Assembly: GCA_025200525.1 (NCBI GenBank)
Contig: CM045758.1
Location: 248,001 to 312,000 of the forward strand
Direction: 5' to 3'
Origin: Camellia lanceoleosa
Lineage: Eukaryota; Streptophyta; Magnoliopsida; Ericales; Theaceae
Length of the DNA stretch: 64,000 nt
The position numbers were made by a program, and so were the translations under genes. Shown piece by piece: positions 57,714 to 64,000 of the stretch; position 1 is the stretch's first letter; every line of letters starts with the position of its first letter. A model generated the notes under the pieces. It was given only the letters and a program-made list of their open reading frames with translations. It was not told where the DNA came from and made no database searches.

Positions 57714-60700
57714 TGTAAACGTGCCCTCGTGGGCCTCATGCTACAGTTCGGACTTAGATAGTCACGGTTCTGAATCTAGTCTGGCAAAGTGCAATGCAAG
57801 ACCGATAAATCACCAAAGAGTCCAAATCCGGCAAATCGTTTTGGAAAATATATTTTTTTGAAAGAAGTGTCAAACATGGACTGCTTTGCCAGATACAGAG
57901 TCACCACCTAATATTTTTTATGGGAGAATTTAGGAAACCCTGACTCGTTTGCCCAAGGCCACGTGTCCGTCATCACCAAAGTTGCCTCGGCTCAGGAACT
58001 TGAGTACGATTGGGGAAGGTCAGCTATGAGCACCCCCACTCGCCCAATCAAAGATCGGCCTCTACTAACCATGATATCTAATTTTGAAAACATTATGCGT
58101 TCTTATTCCGGTTAATTAGCTAATCTTACTATGTGATGCGCACAACACAAAAGTATAGACTAGATCGCCTATTTGGAACTAAGCATTGCATATCCGCTCG
58201 TTTGGAAGACAGTTTGAAATTTGCTACTCGCGAGTAGGCTAAAACACAGATTTCAATGAGTCGTTCCAACTCAAACAATCCAACATTCACCCACAGGCAT
58301 TCAGGCAGTTTACATCAAATAAGCATATAGCCACATGGTAAGCATGCTGTCATGTTAACATTCACACTCATACAAGATGCTAAAGCATAAAAAGCTTACC
58401 TAGTACTCCGAGCCAAAACAAAGAACTTGTTAGCAATCAATGTATGATCCAAGTCCATGTTAAGTGGCTAATGCATCGCATACAAAATGCAACTAGAATG
58501 GGGCTCGGCTAATCCTAGGATGGCATGTGGAATGCAACAAATAACATGTATTCAAGTTAGATTTGAAATACTATGCAGTTAGCATGATGCGCCGAGCCCG
58601 GTGCATGCAATACAAATGAATGGATGCACGCATACATAGCATAAGGATGCTAAATTAAATATGCCAAATACTAGCCATCAAAAGTAGGTAAGTAAAAGGA
58701 AGAAAGACGTGGGGTGGGAAGACATTCACACACACGCACACTTATTACAAATTCACCTCGCCGAGGGACCAAAGAATAATATAATTTAATCAACTAACAA
58801 GCTAATTAAATAGTTACAAACCAATTAACCAGTTAAGCAAATTGACTAAGCTAATAAAGTGACAAAACAACCTCGAAGAGGGCCCAATGCACGATGCTCG
58901 GCCCGCCGAAATCCAACGCCATGCACAAGCTACCTCTGCTTCCACTTTTCCTCCTCAAAATTGTACAAGTCCCAAGGAGCACTCTCTGAACACTGTGGGT
59001 GCCACCGTCATGAGGAATGGTCATCGCCACGGAAAGTGGTCATCAACCATATATTGGGCTCTCGCCACCAATTAATGGCCAGCCAAAGATCAATGTAGTC
59101 ACGGCCATCTATGCTCAGAATCTGTTTTGACAGTAACAAAGGACAAGCAAGGTATGGAAATGCATTTCAAGCAAATGTGTGCACCAACACCCTCCTTATC
59201 ACGTTCATGACTCAAAGGAGGATGGTCCTCAATCCTCGGGCCACCAATCGCGCATTTCAATGCGTGATGGCCCAAGAAACCAAGTGTGCCATTTCAATGT
59301 GGAATGAAATGCACATAAACAAAAAACAAGCCCAACCTCTATCATGGTGATTTCAAGAGGCAAGACATGCATGCAAAATGCAACCTAGGCATGTGAGCTA
59401 AGTGTGCAACATGGACATGTGAACAAATATGCAAGCTAACAAACATGCAAAGTGTAACTTAACCATGCAAGCATGCAAGATGCAACACGGACAACATGTT
59501 AAGTACAATGCATGCAAAATGCATTACAACCTAAGTATACAACAACATGTCATATAGCTCAAGCAATGCAACTAAATGCAATATGGTTAAGCATGTGTCA
59601 ATAATGCAAGTAATAAGCATGCAAAACACTATGCAACCAAAGCATGCAAACATGAAGCAATGTAAACAACATTTGAGCAACATGCAAAGCGCGGACTTAG
59701 ACTACTATGGACAAGTCTCAACCATGTCCAAATCAGTAGCCAAATGCTATGGAAATGAGGTCAAATCTACATACAAACATGCATGCAAACATGGTCCAAC
59801 ACTTAAGCATAAAGAGGGGACTTTTAAGCACACTTAAAAGAAGATGAGCATGGACAAATGGCATGCATTATAAACTCTGAAAATCATGTTAAGGATGGTG
59901 CCAAACCAACTAAACAAAGCAATCAAAGCATGCAAGCAAGCCCAAAGCTTGAAGCTATCAAAGGGGCTTAAACCAAGACCATGCCAACCAAGCCTCAAAG
60001 GGCCAAAGGGACTCAAAACAGTCCTAAGGCAAACCAAAACAAGGTCAAAGACACACCTAGATGGCATCTAAATGGCCTAAGTCTAAAGGCATGCACAAAG
60101 GTCCAAACATGGAGCATAGGACACAAGCCTTTTAAAGCATTAAAGGGGCATCAAATGCAAGCATACAAGCATACCACAAAGACTGAAATGACATGACAAG
60201 TGGTGTCAAACCACTGAAATGATGCAAGGAGAGCATGCTAGAGGGGCCAACACCCAAGGCCTACAAGGGAGATTGCATGGTAACTATACAAAGCAAGTCA
60301 TGGATGACCCAAACAACCAAAAATAGACCTCAAGCATACTAAAACATGCATAAAAGCTTCACAAAGCTAAGCCAAAACAAGTAAGCATAATAGTCTAAAT
60401 GCTATGTACATGCTAAGGCAAATAATGGCATTACAAGACAAGTATGCAAGGAAAGCATGGTGTGTCTAAACCAATTGAAAATAGTGCTACATCATAACAA
60501 AATAAGCACAAATACTAGCTAAGAGATGGCCAACATGATCTCAACAATGGTGCTCACACATGAGGCTAAAATGGCACATATTGAAGGCAACAGGGAGAGG
60601 GGATGGCCCTCTCCTTCTTAGGACCTTAAAGCACCATCTGCACCACTAAAATCCCTCTGGATTTTAGTGGTGAGGAGGCCAAGACAAGGTGGTCCCGGAG

Positions 60701-61647
60701 CTCACCAAAATAGCACAAAAATGGGGCCAAACAAGGCCTAAGAGGGGTCAAACAACCCTAAACACCAAAGCAACCTTAAACAACTATTTTAAGCACTTAA
60801 AAACAAGACTGTTATTAGTTATATACAAAGTCTAAAAATAGATGCAAGGATGGATAAAAGCCTATGCAAAAATGGGAAATAAAAGGGTAAAGTTCTTACC
60901 CTTATAGACCTCTTCAAGAATAATGCTCCAGCAGCCTTCCTTAGGTCTAAATCAGCTCAAAACCTCTGAAAATCACTCCTTAGCACCTCAGTAGCGAAAG
61001 GAAAGTGTAACTCTAGGTGTTTGTGTGCAAAACTATGAACAAAACACCTTAAGGCAAAAAAGAGAGGGAGATATAGAGATAGAGAGACACAAATCCTAAA
61101 CCCTAATCTCAGACCCTCTCTGGAACTTTTTGTAACACTTGGGGAGGGAGGAGAAGGCCTCCCTTTATAGAGATTCACTCTTGCAAAGCTTACAAAACAA
61201 GCTAAGCAAGAGTGAAATCCCTCCATGCACGTGTATGGAAGGGTGAAGTGGGTGCCACTATCGAGTGGCACAAAATACCTGCCAAAAGCAGATGCACAGT
61301 GGTCGGCCAACCAAAAATGACTAATTGGCCAAAATAATGGTCGGCCGACCACAAAGAGTGCTAGCCGGCCAAACATTTGGCGGATGGCAACAAAACAATG
61401 GCCGGTGGCCTCAAACCATGGCCAGTGAGGTGTGGGGATGGCCAACAAACCATTCCCTGCCCCTTAAAAGCAAAACACAAGTGTTTGGTGCAAAACCAAA
61501 CACAAAACAGTCGAGCCGAGAGGTCTTGAGGCAAGGCGTGTGGCCGAGACCTCCGGGAACTCAAGACGAACACAAACAAGGATGATCACCGAGTGTTCAA
61601 ACGGTGACGTCCAAGTCTCAAGGACGGTCAAAAATGGGGTGTCTACA
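57714..61647 (-). mobile_element. Solo LTR of family T, inverted (TSD atgac)
   Basis: The plus strand runs from TGTAAACG to GGGGTGTCTACA, i.e. TGTAGACACCCC on the minus strand. It is 3934 bp, flanked by atgac (57709-57713 and 61648-61652), inside the copia E7 LTR. Block order is the reverse of 46645-50480: the 'gcgatctagtctatac' block near 58160, CATGCA-rich part 59340-59680, 'aaatccctctggattttagtgg' near 60650, promoter block near 61165-61235, GGCCGGCC-like words 61300-61420. No protein-coding content. Confidence 0.9.
61164..61233 (-). promoter_or_regulatory. TATA-like box and G-box of inverted family-T LTR
   Basis: On the minus strand CACGTG (61233-61228) precedes TATAAA (61169-61164) by about 58 bases. 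This is almost the same spacing as at 47056-47123. Confidence 0.45.
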
Positions 61648-61740
61648 ATGACCAAGATGAGAGGTTACCAAAGTAATGAAACCTCATTCATGACCAAGAT
61701 ATATAAATAAATAAATAAAAGCTATTAAAATGGTCCAACA
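61648..61740 (-). repeat. Copia E7 LTR, part 2 (minus strand)
   Basis: Outer start of the LTR, ending ATGGTCCAACA (TGTTGGACCAT on the minus strand). It is followed by the purine tract (61741-61756, atccccactcatttt reversed). Confidence 0.88.
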
Positions 61741-62063
61741 ATCCCCCACTCATTTTAATATCAACAAGGACAAGAGAGATTACTGAACAAAGGTAGACTA
61801 GTAAGCATCATGAAGGTGTGCTCAGATTGAACCTTCATTAGTGAAACAAAGAAACCTTTACTCCGTAGTCGAGAGCGGTCTCGGACTTGAACTATGACCG
61901 CTAGGGGAAATAAAGAATTACTGCTTACACATAATAATCCAGGTGTTGACATGAGCTTTAATAGCTAGCACATTACGGCCTTGTGCTAATCCCAGTTTTC
62001 ATGAGCATATTTGAGAATAAGCCTTGTTCTCATAGAAAGCGGCCCCACTTTCATGGTCACATA
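61741..62063 (-). other. E7 3' untranslated region, truncated (minus strand)
   Basis: The LTR-proximal part of the 3' UTR. It stops at 'tcatggtcacat' and is joined through a 12-bp filler (62064-62075) to RT, so RNase H is deleted. Confidence 0.8.
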
Positions 62064-62075
62064 GCCTTGTTCTCA

Positions 62076-62800
62076 CCAAGATCTTTCATATCAAAGTGGC
62101 TATTAAGCATATTTTAGTCTCAATTATAATATGCAAATTAGAGCCAAAGATAAGTAGATCATCCACATATAGGCTAATAATCACATGTGCAATCTCACAA
62201 GTTTTATAATATATGCACTTATCACATTCACTCATCTTATAGCCATTCTCAAGCATGCAGGAATCAAATTTCTCATGCCACTATTTAGGAGCTTGTTTTC
62301 AACCATAAAGAGATTTAGTTAGCTTACACACCTTGCTTTCTTGGCCAGGCTCCACAAAGCCCTCGGGTTGGTCCATGTAAATCTCCTCATCTAGATCTCC
62401 ATTTAAAAATGTTGTTCTTACATCCATTTGATGAATTTTTAAACCATGAATTGCAGCCACTGCAATCAACAGTCTAATGGATGTAACTCTAGTAACCGGA
62501 GAAAAAGTATCAAAGAAATCAAGATCAACTTGTTGCTTAAAACCTTTAGTGACAAGCCTCGCTTTATATTATTCTATAGTTCCATCGGGGTTAAGTTTTT
62601 TACAAAGGACCCATTTACACCCAATAGTTTTACAACCTGGAGGTAAATCCACTAGCTTCCATGTTTTATTTGAAAGTAGTGAGTCTATCTCATCACTGAC
62701 TGCCTCTCTCCAGAAAATAGCATCAGGTGATGATAAAGCTTCTTGCACCGTAAGAGGAATTTCTTCCACGTTGTACAGATAATAGTTAGGGCCAAAATCT
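62076..62800 (-). pseudogene. Copia E7 reverse transcriptase, partial (minus strand)
   Basis: On the minus strand: [34 protein letters not shown], a stop-like change in TIDKYKA (tatattattctatag), [40 protein letters not shown] followed by TAG (62281-62283), YVDD (62158-62169) and HFDMKDLGE. There the sequence stops at the filler. RT C-terminus and RNase H are absent. Confidence 0.83.
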
Positions 62801-63511
62801 TTTTCAACTCTAGCTCGTTTACTCCTCCTTGGTTGGATTTGAGAATTTTCTTGTTCTTGAAAAACTTGAGAAGGAGTAGAAGATCTAGGCCTGGATAAAA
62901 TATTTTTAGAAATTATTTCACCCCCACTATTTTTAGATTTGAAAGGAAATTTATTTTCATGAAAAATAACATCACCTGATTCAAAAATAATATTATTTTC
63001 CATATCAAAAAATCTATAAGCTGTACTATGCAACACATACCCAAGAAAAGCACAGGTGGTAGCTCGTTCACCCAATTTAGGTCGTTTAGGATCTGCAAGC
63101 CTCACAAAAGCTAAACAACCCGAAACCCGCAAATAACCTAGATTTGGTTTATGCCCCACCACAACTCATAAGGTACAATTTTAGTCTTTTTTATGTGGCA
63201 CTCTATTGATCACTTGTCAAGCTGTCAAAATAGCCTCGCCCCAAAGATTTGAGGGAGCACCTGAATCAATAAGCATGGCATTCGTCAAGTCAATTAACAT
63301 TCTATTTTTTCTTTCAGCTACGCCATTAGATGAAGGCGAATATTTTTTCAACACTTTTATGAGGCCTCTTGGTAATTTTTGCTTTACTGTAAACTTCACA
63401 TTTCTCAAAATTTTTTGTCACTTTAGGAATTAATCCTAAATTACTCATGATTCCCACATATTTACTATTTATATGACACAAGCGAGCATGCCAAAAATTA
63501 ATAGAAGACAA
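62801..63511 (-). pseudogene. Copia E7 integrase with core deletion (minus strand)
   Basis: Minus-strand order: [19 protein letters not shown] finger, KNFEKCEVYSKAKITKRPHKSVEK, then a direct jump (near 63341-63346) to YSPSSNGVAERKNRM and on to GYLRVSGCLAFVRL and RRSKRARVEKDFGPNYY. The jump removes about 0.3 kb with the first two catalytic Asp residues. 'ata' is shared at the joint. Confidence 0.83.
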
Positions 63512-63645
63512 AGTATAAGTGGTGTCATAGTATTAATCATAAAATTAATCAGCAAGGAAATTTAAGAGATAAAAGCGACATTTATACTTATCTGTATTGT
63601 AGGAAGCCACTTTTGCTTCATGTGCCTCGTAGTCTTCATCATTCA
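63510..63645 (-). pseudogene. Copia E7 gag fragment with fused deletion (minus strand)
   Basis: Gag from [18 protein letters not shown] to TTYT, carrying the same TAA codon, extra three bases and gag-to-integrase joint (63510-63512) as E3 and E5. Its upstream end is joined at a shared 'cat' to 3' UTR sequence. Confidence 0.8.
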
Positions 63646-64000
63646 TAATAATCCAGGTTTTGACATGAGCTTCAATGGCTAGCACATTACGGCCTTGTGC
63701 TAATCCCAGTTTTCATGAGCATATTCGAGAATAAGCCTTGTTCTCATAAAAAGCGGCCCTACTTTCATGCTCACATAGGTGAAATCTGTCAAGGATGTTC
63801 CTGTAATTTACACACCCTACTCAACAAGAGCTACAGAATTCATTAAGAGTATAAAAACTAAACCCTCTAACATTACATGACAAATGCACTTACATCATAG
63901 AGATGGATAACAAAATATTAAAGAGTGCATTTTTTAAAACCACCATATGATTTGTTCTTCCCATTGAACCTAGTTACAGGATCTCTGGTCCTTAGGTTGA
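63643..64000 (-). other. 3' untranslated region of a further minus-strand copia copy
   Basis: 'aataatccaggttttgacatgagc' to 'ctggtccttaggttga': the same 3' UTR blocks as 45780-46160 in the same strand. The element continues past the right edge, where RNase H would be expected. Confidence 0.75.

Noticed and set aside
59547..59837. Possible 96-codon protein in the inverted family-T LTR
   Set aside because: It lies inside an LTR, in a CATGCA-rich low-complexity stretch, is not kept in the other two LTR copies, and shows no motif.

Overview
This window is repeat-only plant chromatin. I see no host gene, tRNA, rRNA or CRISPR array. The plant assignment rests on the degenerate Arabidopsis-type telomere repeat (CCCTAAA), Ty1/copia polyproteins of the usual plant kind, plant-type TATA boxes in the LTRs, and a tRNA-iMet primer-binding site next to a ~3.1-kb LTR. 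The species cannot be named from what is here. The mix of satellite, interstitial telomere-like DNA and nested retrotransposons suggests a heterochromatic pericentromeric, subtelomeric or knob-like position.

Layout, left to right. 1-3495 is the end of a non-coding long-LTR element (family L): part of its internal region, a PBS and one LTR. 3496-12710 is satellite array I, with a 42/43-bp monomer. 12711-17062 is one LTR plus leader of a second long-LTR family (family T, start TGTAGACA), lying inside the satellite. 17063-23765 is satellite array II, a diverged subtype. 23766-28850 is a degenerate telomere-like tract split by a solo family-L LTR (24021-27296, target-site duplication ctaaa). 28851-64000 is a scrapyard of at least seven fragments of one Ty1/copia family (called E1 to E7), all broken. 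Three younger insertions sit in it: a complete non-coding family-L element (37009-45240, TSD caaag) and two solo family-T LTRs (46645-50480, TSD actat; 57714-61647, TSD atgac).

How the parts relate. The copia family has ~608-bp LTRs (TGTTGG...CCAACA), a Gag with a CCHC knuckle, an aspartic protease, an HHCC/DDE integrase, an RT with YVDD, an RNase H, a ~0.6-kb 3' UTR and a purine tract. No copy is intact. Several defects are shared between copies: one ~1.05-kb gag-to-integrase deletion in three copies and one RT nonsense codon in four. Either a defective master was copied in trans, or the locus was duplicated piecemeal. Many junctions show 2-4 bp of microhomology, and one carries a templated filler.

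The most unusual structure is the satellite monomer. It is built from two related 17-bp dyads plus an 8/9-bp linker, is organised in higher-order repeats, and has a minus strand almost free of stop codons. That last property creates hundreds of codons of meaningless open reading frame.
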